DNA from: Pseudomonas solani
GTDB lineage: Bacteria; Pseudomonadota; Gammaproteobacteria; Pseudomonadales; Pseudomonadaceae
Assembly (NCBI RefSeq): GCF_026072635.1
Contig: NZ_AP023081.1
Coordinates: 962,501 to 1,026,500 of the forward strand
Length of the DNA stretch: 64,000 bases
Direction of reading: 5' to 3'
In this document: piece after piece, positions 17,035 to 25,935 of the stretch
How positions within the stretch are numbered: the stretch's first letter is position 1
Layout of the letters: each line of letters starts with the position of its first letter
Notes under the pieces: model-generated
What the model was told of the DNA's origin: nothing
What the model saw: the letters and a program-made list of their open reading frames with translations, nothing else
The model's database searches: none
Translations under genes and position numbers: made by a program

Positions 17035-17786
17035 CTTTGCTCCGACAGGTATTGCTGGTATTCCGGCGTGCCGGGATAGAGTCGTTTGAGTTGCAGACCC
17101 AGGCTCGCGGCCTGGTCGCGATCATCGAATACGGTGGCCAGCCGAGTGCCCAGCAACAGGCTGCGGGCGCTCTGGGGGGCGATCTTGCTGTAGCGGTCGT
17201 AGTAGTCGCGGGCCGGGACGTATTGCTTCTCGGCGTAGGACAGGTCGGCCATCTCCAGCAGCGCAACCGGCTGCTGGCGGTTCAGGCGCAGGGACTTGTC
17301 GAAATGCTGCTTAGCCAGGTCCGGGCGGTTCATCCGCAGGGCGGTCAGGCCGAGGTTCTCGAACACACGGGAGCGTTCGGGATAGAGGCTGTCTTCGGCG
17401 GCCTGCTCGAAGCGCTCGTAGGCTTCCTCGTAGCGTTTCTGCTCATAGAGGAAACCGCCGTAGTTATTGAGGATGCGGGAATCAGTGCGCGAGGACAGGG
17501 CCTTGCGGAAATGCTCGTCGGCGAGCTTGGGCTCCATCTCGGTCTGGAACACCAGGGCCAGCGCAGCGTTGGCGTCGGCGCTGGACGAGTCAAGTTCCAG
17601 AGCCTTGCGCAGGGGCACCTTGGCCCGCTCGGCAGCCCCTTGGGAGAGATAGCCGATGCCCAGCTGGATGTAGGCGTCGCGGGCCTTGTCGCGGCCTTCC
17701 GCGGTCTTCATCGGGTCAACGGAGCCAGTGGACACGCAGCCCACCAGGCTGGCGAAAACGAGAAGCAGCGCGGGGCGCAGGGTCAT
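17031..17786 (-). CDS. pilF: Type IV pilus biogenesis lipoprotein PilF (PilW)
   Basis: Outer-membrane lipoprotein pilotin that helps assemble the PilQ secretin. The start at 17786 gives a lipoprotein signal (MTLRPALLLVFASLVGC) with Cys17 as the lipidation site; GAGAGGA lies upstream on the minus strand, and an upstream extension is not needed. The mature part contains about six TPR repeats (e.g. AYIQLGIGYLSQGAAERAK, NYGGFLYEQKRYEEAYERF, NLGLTALRMNRPDLA). It sits between rlmN and rodZ, as is usual in Pseudomonas, and no other pilus gene occurs in the window. Confidence 0.95.
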   Translation of the reverse strand: MTLRPALLLVFASLVGCVSTGSVDPMKTAEGRDKARDAYIQLGIGYLSQGAAERAKVPLRKALELDSSSADANAALALVFQTEMEPKLADEHFRKALSSRTDSRILNNYGGFLYEQKRYEEAYERFEQAAEDSLYPERSRVFENLGLTALRMNRPDLAKQHFDKSLRLNRQQPVALLEMADLSYAEKQYVPARDYYDRYSKIAPQSARSLLLGTRLATVFDDRDQAASLGLQLKRLYPGTPEYQQYLSEQR

Positions 17787-17799
17787 GGGTGTCCTCTCT

Positions 17800-18948
17800 T
17801 CAGTTTCGGTTGGCAGCGTTCTGTGGCGCGTCGGTATCGCCATTGAGCTGGCGGACGGCTATGTAGCGCTCGCTGCGGCGGGTACGGTCCATGACCTGGC
17901 CAACGAGTTGACCGCAGGCAGCGTCGATGTCATCCCCGCGCGTGGTGCGCACGGTGACATTGTGGCCGGCCTTGTGGAGCATGTCCTGGAAACGGCGAAT
18001 GGCGTTATTGCTCGGCCGCTCGTACCCCGAGAAAGGGAAGGGATTAAACGGAATCAGGTTGATCTTGCAAGGAAAATCCTTGAGGAGTGCGATCATCTGC
18101 TCAGCGTGGAGAGGCTGATCGTTCACATCCTTGAGCAGGGTGTACTCAATGGTCAGGAAACGTTTCTCGCCCAGTCGGGCGATGTAGCGTTGGCAGGCAT
18201 CGAGCACCACCGCCAGGGGGTACTTCTTGTTGATCGGCACCAGCTTGTTGCGCAATTCGTCGTTCGGCGCGTGCAGCGACAGCGCCAGGGAAACGTCGAT
18301 CTGCTCGCCCAGCTTGTCGATCATCGGCGCAACGCCCGAAGTGGACAGGGTCACCTTGCGCTTGGAAATGCCGTAACCGAGGTCGTCCATCATGATGTTC
18401 ATAGCGGAGACCACGTTGTCGAAATTCAGCAGCGGCTCGCCCATGCCCATCATCACCACGTTGGTGACGGCGCGGTCGATCTTGGCCGGAACGGTGCCGA
18501 AGGACTTGTTGGCGATCCACACCTGGCCGATGACTTCGGCGGCGGTGAGGTCGCTGTTGAAACCCTGCTTGCCGGTGGAGCAGAAGCTGCAATCCAGCGC
18601 GCAGCCCGCCTGGGAGGAAACGCAGAGGGTGCCGCGCCCGCCTTGCGGGATGTACACGGTCTCGACGCAGCTGCCGGACGCCACACGCACCACCCACTTG
18701 CGGGTGCCGTCGCTGGAAATGTCCTGGCTGACGATTTCGGGGCCGCGAATCTCGGCAGAGGCCTTGAGCTTGTCGCGCAGGGCCTTGCCGATATTGCTCA
18801 TGGCGTCGAAATCATCGACGCCAAAGTGGTGAATCCATTTCATCACCTGTCCGGCACGGAAACGCTTCTCCCCGATGGACTCGAAGAAGTTCTCCAGTTG
18901 CGGCTGGGTCAGACCCAGCAGGTTAACTTTACCGGTTGATTCAGTCAT
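17800..18948 (-). CDS. rlmN: Dual-specificity 23S rRNA/tRNA adenine-C2 methyltransferase RlmN
   Basis: Radical-SAM methylase that makes m2A2503 in 23S rRNA and m2A37 in some tRNAs. The 382 residues contain the radical-SAM CX3CX2C motif CALDCSFCSTG, MMGMGEPLLNF as the GGEP-type SAM motif, and the C-terminal conserved Cys in DIDAACGQL. The N-terminal ~100 residues are the RNA-binding accessory domain (GEKRFRAGQVMKWIHHFG). It is second in the operon, 24 bases after ndk. Confidence 0.97.
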   Translation of the reverse strand: MTESTGKVNLLGLTQPQLENFFESIGEKRFRAGQVMKWIHHFGVDDFDAMSNIGKALRDKLKASAEIRGPEIVSQDISSDGTRKWVVRVASGSCVETVYIPQGGRGTLCVSSQAGCALDCSFCSTGKQGFNSDLTAAEVIGQVWIANKSFGTVPAKIDRAVTNVVMMGMGEPLLNFDNVVSAMNIMMDDLGYGISKRKVTLSTSGVAPMIDKLGEQIDVSLALSLHAPNDELRNKLVPINKKYPLAVVLDACQRYIARLGEKRFLTIEYTLLKDVNDQPLHAEQMIALLKDFPCKINLIPFNPFPFSGYERPSNNAIRRFQDMLHKAGHNVTVRTTRGDDIDAACGQLVGQVMDRTRRSERYIAVRQLNGDTDAPQNAANRN

Positions 18949-18972
18949 GGCTTCACCCTCGTGCCTTCGCTA

Positions 18973-19404
18973 TCAGCGAATACGAGCGCACACCTCGGTG
19001 GCGGCGAAGAAGTAGGAGATCTCGCGAGCAGCGGAAGCCTCGGAGTCGGAGCCGTGTACGGCGTTTTCGTCGATGGAAACGGCGAAGTCAGCGCGAATGG
19101 TGCCGGCGTCGGCTTTCTTCGGGTCGGTAGCGCCCATCAGTTCGCGGTTCTTGGCGATGGCGCCTTCACCTTCCAGTACCTGCACGACAACCGGACCGGA
19201 GGTCATGAAGGAAACCAGATCCTTGAAGAAGGGACGCTCTTTGTGCTCGGCGTAGAAACCGCCAGCTTCGCGCTCGGAGAGCTGAACCATCTTGGCAGCG
19301 ACGACGCTCAGGCCGGCTTTTTCGAAACGGGTGACGATCTCGCCCACTACGTTCTTGGCAACGGCGTCAGGCTTGATGATGGAAAGGGTACGTTCAACGG
19401 CCAT
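18973..19404 (-). CDS. ndk: Nucleoside diphosphate kinase
   Basis: Transfers the gamma phosphate between NTPs and NDPs through a phosphohistidine. The 143-residue protein starts AVERTLSIIKPDAV, contains RFEKAGLSVVAAKMV and has the active-site segment NAVHGSDSEASA with the catalytic His. It is the first gene of the operon that runs through rlmN, pilF, rodZ, ispG, hisS, yfgM and bamB to der. A terminator of the isc operon lies just upstream. Confidence 0.97.
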   Translation of the reverse strand: MAVERTLSIIKPDAVAKNVVGEIVTRFEKAGLSVVAAKMVQLSEREAGGFYAEHKERPFFKDLVSFMTSGPVVVQVLEGEGAIAKNRELMGATDPKKADAGTIRADFAVSIDENAVHGSDSEASAAREISYFFAATEVCARIR

Positions 19405-19431
19405 GTGAAACTCCAGAAATCAGGATTAAAG

Positions 19432-19464
19432 CGAAAAATTAAACCCGCGAATTATACGCGGGTT
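19432..19464 (-). terminator. Terminator of the isc operon
   Basis: On the minus strand AACCCGCG-TATAATT-CGCGGGTT is followed by TAATTTTTCG. It lies 34 bases past the iscX stop and upstream of ndk. Confidence 0.85.
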
Positions 19465-19497
19465 CCTGTTAAATGCGTAGGGTCAGCAGACCGGGCT

Positions 19498-19698
19498 TCA
19501 GTCGGCTTCTTCGATCCATGCCGCCTGGATGGCTTCAAGGACCTTCTCGCCGCCGCGCTGACTGTTGTCATCGAACTCCGGCAGGCTCACGACCCAATTG
19601 TGCAGATCGACGAAGTTGACGTAGCGCGGGTCAACCTCGGGCTTGCTCTCGGCCAGCTGGATGGCGATCTCCAGAACATCGACCCATTTGAGACTCAT
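19498..19698 (-). CDS. iscX: Fe-S assembly protein IscX
   Basis: A 66-residue acidic protein at the end of the isc operon that binds IscS and modulates Fe-S assembly, possibly as an iron donor or sensor. It has the family pattern LKWVDVLEIAIQLAE, DPRYVNFVDLHNWV and a C-terminal VLEAIQAAWIEEAD. It starts nine bases after fdx. Confidence 0.96.
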   Translation of the reverse strand: MSLKWVDVLEIAIQLAESKPEVDPRYVNFVDLHNWVVSLPEFDDNSQRGGEKVLEAIQAAWIEEAD

Positions 19699-19707
19699 GA
19701 CGTTTCC

Positions 19708-20046
19708 TCAGTGCTTTTCAGAAACCTGGTTGAGAGTGTACTTCGGAATCTCCACGACGAGATCCACCTCCCCCACGACGGCCTGACAGGACAGTCGCGA
19801 CTCGGCTTCCAGGCCCCAGGCCTTGTCCAGCATGTCGTCTTCCAGCTCGTCGGACGCTTCGAGGGTGTTGAAGCCCTCGCGGATCACGACGTGGCAGGTG
19901 GTGCAGGCACAGGACATCTCGCAGGCGTGCTCGATCTCCAGGCCGTTGCGCATGGCCGCCGCAATGATGGTTTCGCCCGGCTGGGCCTCGACCACCATCC
20001 CTTCAGGGCAATGCTCGGCATTGGGCAGAAATACGATCTGCGGCAT
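19708..20046 (-). CDS. fdx: ISC-system [2Fe-2S] ferredoxin
   Basis: A 112-residue adrenodoxin-type ferredoxin that gives electrons to Fe-S assembly on IscU. The four cluster ligands are visible: CEMSCACTTC supplies three (C-x5-C-x2-C), and SRLSCQ near the C-terminus supplies the fourth. It begins with PQIVFLPN as in other Isc ferredoxins and lies three bases after hscA. Confidence 0.97.
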   Translation of the reverse strand: MPQIVFLPNAEHCPEGMVVEAQPGETIIAAAMRNGLEIEHACEMSCACTTCHVVIREGFNTLEASDELEDDMLDKAWGLEAESRLSCQAVVGEVDLVVEIPKYTLNQVSEKH

Positions 20047-20049
20047 CAG

Positions 20050-21909
20050 TCATTCCTCGATTTCATTCAGTCGGCGCCCCGCCAGGGCAGCCTTGACGCT
20101 GGCATCCAAGCGACGCGCCGCGAAGGCGTCGGTCACTTGGGTCAGCCGCTTGGTTTGCTGTTCGATGGCGGCACCGTCGGTGCCCTCCAGCAGAGCCTGC
20201 AGTTGCTCCAGCTGGAAGTCGATGGCGATCCGCTCTTCAGCGGTGAGCAGCGCGTCGCCATCCGCCTGCAACGCGGCCTGGACCGCCTCGATCAGGCGCT
20301 GGGCATCGACTTGCTGCTCACGCAGCACGCGGGCGACCTTGTCGTCGTTGGCGTGCTGGAAGGAGTCCTGCAGCATGCGGGTGATTTCACCGTCGGTCAG
20401 GCCGTAGGAAGGCTTGACCTGGATGCTCGCTTCCACGCCGGAGGCGGTTTCGCTGGCCGTCACGCCCAGCAGGCCGTCGGCATCCACCTGGAAGGTCACG
20501 CGGATCTTCGCGGCACCGGCAACCATGGGTGGTATGCCACGCAGCTCGAAACGGGCCAGGGATCGGCAGTCCTTGATCAACTCGCGCTCACCCTGAAGCA
20601 CGTGGATCATCATGGCCGTCTGGCCGTCCTTGTAGGTGGTGAACTCCTGGGCACGGGCGACGGGGATGGTGGTATTGCGCGGAATCACCTTCTCCATCAG
20701 CCCACCCATGGTTTCGAGCCCCAGGGACAGCGGGATGACGTCCAGCAGCAGCAATTCTTCGCCACGCTTGTTGCCCGCCAGGGTGTCCGCCTGCACGGCG
20801 GCACCGATGGCCACCACCTGGTCGGGGTCGATATCGGTTAGGGGCGGACGGGAGAAAAGCTCGCCGACCGCTTCGCGCACTCGCGGGACACGGGTGGAGC
20901 CGCCAACCATGACCACGGCCTCGACCTCGTCAACCTCGATGCCGGCGTCACGAACAGCGCGACGGCAAGCCTTGAGACTGCGAGCGACCATGGGCTCGAT
21001 CAGCTCATCGAAGCGTGCACGGGTCAGCTGGCCCGACCACTGCGCATAACGCACTTCGACCGTATCGGCAGCGGTCAGCGCTTCCTTTGCGGCACAAGCG
21101 GCCTCCAGCAGGCTGCGCTGGGCACCGGGATCAAGATCGGCGGAAAGCCCGGCCTGCTCGACGATCCAGCCCGCCAGGGCATGGTCGAAATCGTCGCCGC
21201 CGAGGGCGCTGTCGCCACCGGTTGCCATGACTTCGAAGACGCCACGGGTCAGACGCAGGATGGAAATATCGAACGTGCCGCCCCCCAGGTCATAGATGGC
21301 CACGACGCCTTCGGCCTGCTTATCCAGCCCGTAGGCAACGGCAGCAGCGGTGGGCTCGTTGAGCAGACGCAGGACATTGAGCCCGGCGATACGGGCAGCG
21401 TCCTTGGTGGCCTGGCGCTGGGCATCGTCGAAATAGGCGGGGACGGTGATCACCGCACCCACCAGCTCACCACCCAGGGTGGCTTCGGCGCGCTGGCGCA
21501 AGGCACGGAGGATTTCGGCCGAGACTTCCACAGGACTCTTGGCGCCCTGCACGGTCTCGATGAAGGGCATGTGCGACTCGCCGGTGGCGAAGCGGTAGGG
21601 GAGCTGCTCACCCAGTTGCTTCACGTCTTCCAGGCCGCGCCCCATGAAGCGCTTGACCGAGAGGACGGTGTTCAGCGGATCGGCGGAAGCCGCCTCCTTC
21701 GCCGAACGGCCGACTTCGACGCGATCCGCATGGTAGCGCACGGCGGACGGCATGATGACCTGCCCATCGGCATCGGCCAGCGGTGCGGAAACACCGCTGC
21801 GCACAGCGGCCACCAGGGAATTCGTGGTGCCCAGGTCAATGCCCACCGCCAGGCGGCGCTGGTGCGGTTTGGGGCTCTGTCCGGGTTCAGCGATCTGCAG
21901 TAGGGCCAT
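20050..21909 (-). CDS. hscA: Fe-S cluster chaperone HscA (Hsp70 family)
   Basis: Specialised Hsp70 that releases the cluster from IscU through the LPPVK motif. The 619 residues hold an actin-like ATPase domain (AVGIDLGTTNSLVA, AVITVPAYFDDAQRQATKDAA, IYDLGGGTFDISIL, VMVGGSTRVPRVR) and a substrate-binding domain. The ATG at 21909 gives the normal N-terminus MALLQIAEPG. It follows hscB by 48 bases and precedes fdx by three. Confidence 0.97.
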   Translation of the reverse strand: MALLQIAEPGQSPKPHQRRLAVGIDLGTTNSLVAAVRSGVSAPLADADGQVIMPSAVRYHADRVEVGRSAKEAASADPLNTVLSVKRFMGRGLEDVKQLGEQLPYRFATGESHMPFIETVQGAKSPVEVSAEILRALRQRAEATLGGELVGAVITVPAYFDDAQRQATKDAARIAGLNVLRLLNEPTAAAVAYGLDKQAEGVVAIYDLGGGTFDISILRLTRGVFEVMATGGDSALGGDDFDHALAGWIVEQAGLSADLDPGAQRSLLEAACAAKEALTAADTVEVRYAQWSGQLTRARFDELIEPMVARSLKACRRAVRDAGIEVDEVEAVVMVGGSTRVPRVREAVGELFSRPPLTDIDPDQVVAIGAAVQADTLAGNKRGEELLLLDVIPLSLGLETMGGLMEKVIPRNTTIPVARAQEFTTYKDGQTAMMIHVLQGERELIKDCRSLARFELRGIPPMVAGAAKIRVTFQVDADGLLGVTASETASGVEASIQVKPSYGLTDGEITRMLQDSFQHANDDKVARVLREQQVDAQRLIEAVQAALQADGDALLTAEERIAIDFQLEQLQALLEGTDGAAIEQQTKRLTQVTDAFAARRLDASVKAALAGRRLNEIEE

Positions 21910-21957
21910 GCTTGTCTGATTTTCAGGCGCACCATCGTCCATGCGGCGATGCGCGGG

Positions 21958-22479
21958 TTAGTCGTCGAGGCGCTCTTCCAGTTGGCGCACTTCGTGAGTC
22001 AGCTTGTCGAGGAACTGCATGCGGCGCACCAGGCGCTCGGCTTCCTCGCGGCGGGCATCGTCGCTCCAGCAGGCGGAGAAGGCGCCATCCAGATCGGACT
22101 GGGCTGCCTTGAGACGCCGCTTGAAAGCAGCCACGCCAGGTAGGTCCGCACTGTCGTGGAGCTCTTCCAGCTCTTCCCGCCACTGCATCTGCTGCAACAG
22201 GAACTCGGGGTCCTTGACGGTCGCCTCAAGGGGCAGCTCATGGCCACGAATCGCCAGCAGGTAACGCGCCCGACGAGGCGCGCTCTTCAGCGTCTGGTAG
22301 GCCTCGTTCAGCTGCGCCGCGTGCTCCACGGCCAGGCGCTGTTCGCGCTCGGAGGTATCGACGAAGCGATCCGGATGGGCGCTGCGCGCCAGCTCGCGAT
22401 AGCGGCTCGCCAACTGATCCAGATCGAGGTCGAAGCCAGGCTTCAGTTCAAACAATGCGAAATGACAGGGGGTGCCCAC
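21958..22479 (-). CDS. hscB: Fe-S co-chaperone HscB (J protein), GTG start
   Basis: J-domain protein that delivers IscU to HscA and stimulates its ATPase. The HPD signature is in SAHPDRF, and the C-terminal three-helix domain (KDPEFLLQQMQWREELEEL) binds IscU. The start is a GTG at 22479: GAGG lies 8 bases upstream, it begins eight bases after the iscA stop, and it gives the typical 173-residue protein starting GTPCHFALFEL. A longer frame upstream would run back into iscA. Confidence 0.94.
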   Translation of the reverse strand: MGTPCHFALFELKPGFDLDLDQLASRYRELARSAHPDRFVDTSEREQRLAVEHAAQLNEAYQTLKSAPRRARYLLAIRGHELPLEATVKDPEFLLQQMQWREELEELHDSADLPGVAAFKRRLKAAQSDLDGAFSACWSDDARREEAERLVRRMQFLDKLTHEVRQLEERLDD

Positions 22480-22487
22480 GAGACGCC

Positions 22488-22811
22488 TCAGACGTTGAAG
22501 CTCTCGCCGCAACCACACTCGCCGCGAACGTTCGGGTTGTTGAACTTGAACCCCTCATTGAGGCCTTCGCGGACGAAGTCCAGCTCGGTGCCGTCGAGGT
22601 AGGACAGGCTCTTCGGATCGATGATCACCTTCATGCCGAAGCTTTCGAAGACCATGTCCTCGCTCGCCACTTCATCGACGAACTCCAGGACATAAGCCAA
22701 GCCGGAGCAGCCGGTGGTGCGAACACCCAGGCGAATACCCTCACCCTTGCCGCGCCCTTCGAGGGAGCGACGCACGTGATCGGCGGCGGAAGCAGTCATG
22801 CTGATGGCCAT
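22488..22811 (-). CDS. iscA: A-type Fe-S carrier IscA
   Basis: A 107-residue A-type carrier that accepts Fe-S clusters or iron and passes them to [4Fe-4S] proteins. The three invariant cysteines are present: TTGCSGLAYVLEF and the C-terminal GECGCGESFNV. It lies 26 bases after iscU and eight before hscB. Confidence 0.97.
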   Translation of the reverse strand: MAISMTASAADHVRRSLEGRGKGEGIRLGVRTTGCSGLAYVLEFVDEVASEDMVFESFGMKVIIDPKSLSYLDGTELDFVREGLNEGFKFNNPNVRGECGCGESFNV

Positions 22812-22837
22812 AGCGGCTCCTTAACTCAGTCGAGCGG

Positions 22838-23224
22838 TTAGAGCAGACCCTTTTTCTGCTTGTAGTCCTGGACGGCCGCCTTGATGGCGTCCTCGGCCAG
22901 AACCGAGCAGTGGATCTTCACCGGCGGCAGCGCCAGTTCTTCGGCGATGGTGGTGTTCTTGATCGCAGCGGCTTCGTCCAGGGTCTTGCCCTTCATCCAC
23001 TCGGTGGCGAGGGAGCTGGAGGCGATGGCCGAACCGCAACCGTAGGTCTTGAACTTGGCGTCTTCGATAACGCCCTGCTCGTTGACCTTGATCTGCAGGC
23101 GCATCACGTCGCCGCAGGCCGGCGCGCCGACCATGCCGGTGCCGACATCGGGATCTTCAGCGTCGAGCTTGCCGACGTTGCGCGGGTTTTCGTAGTGGTC
23201 GATGACCTTTTCGCTGTATGCCAT
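22838..23224 (-). CDS. iscU: Fe-S cluster scaffold IscU
   Basis: Scaffold on which the [2Fe-2S] cluster is built. The 128 residues start MAYSEKVIDHYENPRNVG and hold the three ligand cysteines in GAPACGDVM, TYGCGSAIASSS and KIHCSVLAEDA, with the HscA-binding LPPVK just before the last. It lies 31 bases after iscS. Confidence 0.98.
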   Translation of the reverse strand: MAYSEKVIDHYENPRNVGKLDAEDPDVGTGMVGAPACGDVMRLQIKVNEQGVIEDAKFKTYGCGSAIASSSLATEWMKGKTLDEAAAIKNTTIAEELALPPVKIHCSVLAEDAIKAAVQDYKQKKGLL

Positions 23225-23255
23225 GGTGCTTATTCCTCACTCATCAGGGGTGGCG

Positions 23256-24470
23256 TCAGTGCGCCTGCCATTCGACCGTCGAGAGGTCGACGCCCTCTTT
23301 GTACATGTCCCACAGGGGAGACAATTCACGGAGCTTGTCTACGGCTTCACGGACCTTGCTGGCTGCGTAATCCACTTCTTGTTCGGTGGTGAAGCGGCCA
23401 AAGGTGAAACGAATGGAGCTGTGTGCCAACTCGTCGTTGCGGCCCAGTGCGCGCAGCACGTAGGACGGCTCGAGAGAGGCCGAGGTGCAGGCGGAACCCG
23501 AAGAGACCGCGAGGTCCTTCAGCGCCATGATCAGCGACTCGCCTTCGACGTAGTTGAAGCTGATGTTCAGGTTGTGCGGGACACGGGAAGTGGCGCTGCC
23601 ATTGAGGTAGAGCTCTTCCATGCCATCCACTGCAGCCCAGAAGCGGTCCGCCAGTGCCTTGATGCGCTGGTTCTCGGAGGCCATTTCCTGCTTGGCGATG
23701 TGGAAGGCTTCGCCCATGCCGACGATCTGGTGGGTGGCCAGGGTGCCGGAACGCATGCCGCGCTCGTGACCACCGCCGTGCATCATGGCTTCCAGGCGCA
23801 CACGCGGCTTGCGACGAACGTAGAGCGCGCCGATGCCTTTGGGGCCGTAGGTCTTGTGGGCAGAGAAGGACATCAGGTCGACCTTCAGCTTGTCCAGGTC
23901 GATCTCGACCTTGCCGGTGGACTGGGCCGCATCGACGTGGAACAGGATGCCGCGGGCACGGGTCAGTTCACCGATGGCCGCGATGTCGTTGATGGTGCCG
24001 ATCTCGTTGTTCACGTGCATCACCGACACCAGGATGGTGTCTTCGCGCAGGGCCGCTTCGACCATCGCGGGGGTGATCAGGCCGTCTTCGCCCGGCTCGA
24101 TGTAGGTGACTTCGAAGCCTTCACGCTCGAGCTGGCGAGTGGTGTCCAGGACCGCCTTGTGCTCGATCTTGGAGGTGATGATGTGCTTGCCCTTGGTGTT
24201 GTAGAAGTGCGCGACACCCTTGATGGCAAGGTTGTCGGACTCAGTGGCACCGGAGGTCCAGACGATTTCGCGAGGGTCGGCATTGACCAGCTCAGCGACC
24301 TGGCGACGGGCATTCTCCACCGCTTCCTCGGCCTTCCAGCCGAACACGTGGGAACGCGAGGCCGGGTTGCCGAAGTTGCCATCGACCAGCAGGCAGTCGC
24401 TCATCTTCTGTGCAACACGAGGGTCCACCGGTGTGGTAGCGGAGTAGTCCAGGTAAATCGGCAATTTCAT
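23256..24470 (-). CDS. iscS: Cysteine desulfurase IscS
   Basis: PLP enzyme that supplies sulfur from cysteine for Fe-S clusters and tRNA thiolation. The 404-residue protein has the cofactor lysine in SFSAHKTYGPKGIG and the catalytic cysteine in SSGSACTSASLEPSYV. The N-terminus KLPIYLDYSATTPVDPR is typical. It follows iscR by 30 bases. Confidence 0.98.
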   Translation of the reverse strand: MKLPIYLDYSATTPVDPRVAQKMSDCLLVDGNFGNPASRSHVFGWKAEEAVENARRQVAELVNADPREIVWTSGATESDNLAIKGVAHFYNTKGKHIITSKIEHKAVLDTTRQLEREGFEVTYIEPGEDGLITPAMVEAALREDTILVSVMHVNNEIGTINDIAAIGELTRARGILFHVDAAQSTGKVEIDLDKLKVDLMSFSAHKTYGPKGIGALYVRRKPRVRLEAMMHGGGHERGMRSGTLATHQIVGMGEAFHIAKQEMASENQRIKALADRFWAAVDGMEELYLNGSATSRVPHNLNISFNYVEGESLIMALKDLAVSSGSACTSASLEPSYVLRALGRNDELAHSSIRFTFGRFTTEQEVDYAASKVREAVDKLRELSPLWDMYKEGVDLSTVEWQAH

Positions 24471-24500
24471 CGGTTATCTCCTATCAGGCGGGCGCCCTGC

Positions 24501-25007
24501 TCATTCGATGGCGGACACTTCAATCTTTTCTGAACGCGGCATCCTGCCACCGAGGCGGCGCTGGTCATGGCGCTCGTTCTGGCGCTGGGCCACCTCTTGG
24601 ACTTCGTTACGGGCGACGATGTCACTCAGGCTGATGCTGCTGAGGAACTCGTGGATCTGCATGCTCAGGTCATCCCACAGATGGTGGGTCAGACAGGCGC
24701 CTCCGGAAGAGTCGCAATTGCCCTGCCCCTGGCAGCGCGTGACATCGACCGACTCGTTGACGGCGTCGATGACTTCGGCAACGTAGATGCTGGCCACATC
24801 GCGGGAAAGCTGGTAACCGCCACCCGGACCACGAACGCTGCTGACCAGGCTGCCACGGCGCAACTTGGCGAAGAGCTGTTCGAGGTAAGAAAGGGAGATG
24901 CCCTGACGCTCGGAAATATCTGCCAGAGAAACCGGACCTTGCTGCGAATGCAAAGCCAGGTCGAGCATGGCTGTGACGGCGTAGCGGCCTTTAGTGGTCA
25001 AGCGCAT
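24501..25007 (-). CDS. iscR: Fe-S responsive transcriptional regulator IscR
   Basis: Rrf2-family regulator that, with a [2Fe-2S] cluster, represses its own operon. The 168 residues begin MRLTTKGRYAVTAMLDLALH (winged helix) and carry the cluster ligands Cys92, Cys98 and Cys105, with His108 nearby in CLTHHLW. The C-terminal tail is basic and probably disordered. A near-consensus IscR type 1 site overlaps the promoter just upstream, supporting autoregulation. Confidence 0.97.
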   Translation of the reverse strand: MRLTTKGRYAVTAMLDLALHSQQGPVSLADISERQGISLSYLEQLFAKLRRGSLVSSVRGPGGGYQLSRDVASIYVAEVIDAVNESVDVTRCQGQGNCDSSGGACLTHHLWDDLSMQIHEFLSSISLSDIVARNEVQEVAQRQNERHDQRRLGGRMPRSEKIEVSAIE

Positions 25008-25044
25008 GGGAGTTCCACGGTTCGCTGATTTGCCAGCGAGTATG

Positions 25045-25072
25045 CGATTCCCGACTATTTAAGTCAACTATA
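25045..25072 (-). promoter_or_regulatory. isc promoter with overlapping IscR type 1 site
   Basis: On the minus strand TTGACT (-35) and CATACT (-10) are 17 bases apart. A 25-base IscR type 1 site at 25047-25071 contains ATAG, TTGACT, an AT-only centre, TAGTCGGG and AAT, with about one mismatch to the published E. coli consensus (ATASYYGACTrwwwYAGTCRRSTAT read by parts). The operator covers the -35 element, so holo-IscR should block RNA polymerase. Confidence 0.85.
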
Positions 25073-25155
25073 AGACCTATCAAATTAGTCGGGATTAGCA
25101 GATACAGGGGCGCGCATGATATCAGAATTGCACCCCCTATCGCACCCCTCGCCCA

Positions 25156-25935
25156 TCAGGCCGCCGGCGGCCGCACCTCGTCCTTTACACCCTCGAAATC
25201 TTCTTCGCGAAGCGCCGGCAGTGCCTTGCCGCAGTAGTCGCTACCCAGGGCCGTCAGCGCCTTGCACATGCCCTCCAGGCGCTCATCCACCGCCTGGACG
25301 TGGTCCAGCAACTGTCCGATCGCGCGTGCCACCGGGTCAGGCATGTCCTGGCTCACGCCATAAGCATCGAAGCCGAACTTCTCGGCGATGGCCTGGCGCT
25401 TGGCCACTTGCTCCGGGTCTTCCTTGACGATGACCCGCCCCGGAATCCCCACGGCAGTGGCGCCGGCCGGCACCGCCTTGGTCACCACGGCGTTGGAGCC
25501 GATCTTGGCGCCAGCTCCCACCGTGAACGGGCCGAGCACCTTGGCGCCCGCACCGACCACCACGCCATCTTCCAGCGTCGGGTGGCGCTTGCCGGCATTC
25601 CAGCTGGTGCCACCCAGGGTCACACCTTGATAGAGGGTGACGTCATTGCCGATCTCGGCGGTTTCGCCAATGACGATGCCCATGCCGTGATCGATGAAGA
25701 AGCGCCGACCGATGCGCGCCCCCGGGTGGATCTCGATACCAGTCATCCAGCGACTGAAGTTCGACACCAGGCGCGCCAGCCACTTCCAGCCCGCCAGCCA
25801 CAAGGCATTAGCCAGACGATGCAGCCAGATGGCGTGCAGGCCGGGGTAACAGGTGAGCACCTCGAAGGCATTGCGCGCAGCCGGGTCACGGTGGAATACG
25901 CTTTGAATGTCTTCTCGCATGCGTTCGAACATCAC
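25156..25935 (-). CDS. cysE: Serine O-acetyltransferase
   Basis: Makes O-acetylserine from serine and acetyl-CoA, the first step of cysteine synthesis. The 259 residues have an N-terminal helical part (VFHRDPAARNAFEVLTCYPGLHAIW) and a left-handed beta-helix with hexapeptide repeats (IHPGARIGRRFFIDHGMGIVIGE..., VVVGAGAKVLGPFTVGAGAKIGSNAVV). His in DHGMG is the catalytic base of the family. It overlaps trmJ by four bases. Placement beside the isc operon makes sense because cysteine feeds IscS. Confidence 0.96.
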   Translation of the reverse strand: MMFERMREDIQSVFHRDPAARNAFEVLTCYPGLHAIWLHRLANALWLAGWKWLARLVSNFSRWMTGIEIHPGARIGRRFFIDHGMGIVIGETAEIGNDVTLYQGVTLGGTSWNAGKRHPTLEDGVVVGAGAKVLGPFTVGAGAKIGSNAVVTKAVPAGATAVGIPGRVIVKEDPEQVAKRQAIAEKFGFDAYGVSQDMPDPVARAIGQLLDHVQAVDERLEGMCKALTALGSDYCGKALPALREEDFEGVKDEVRPPAA

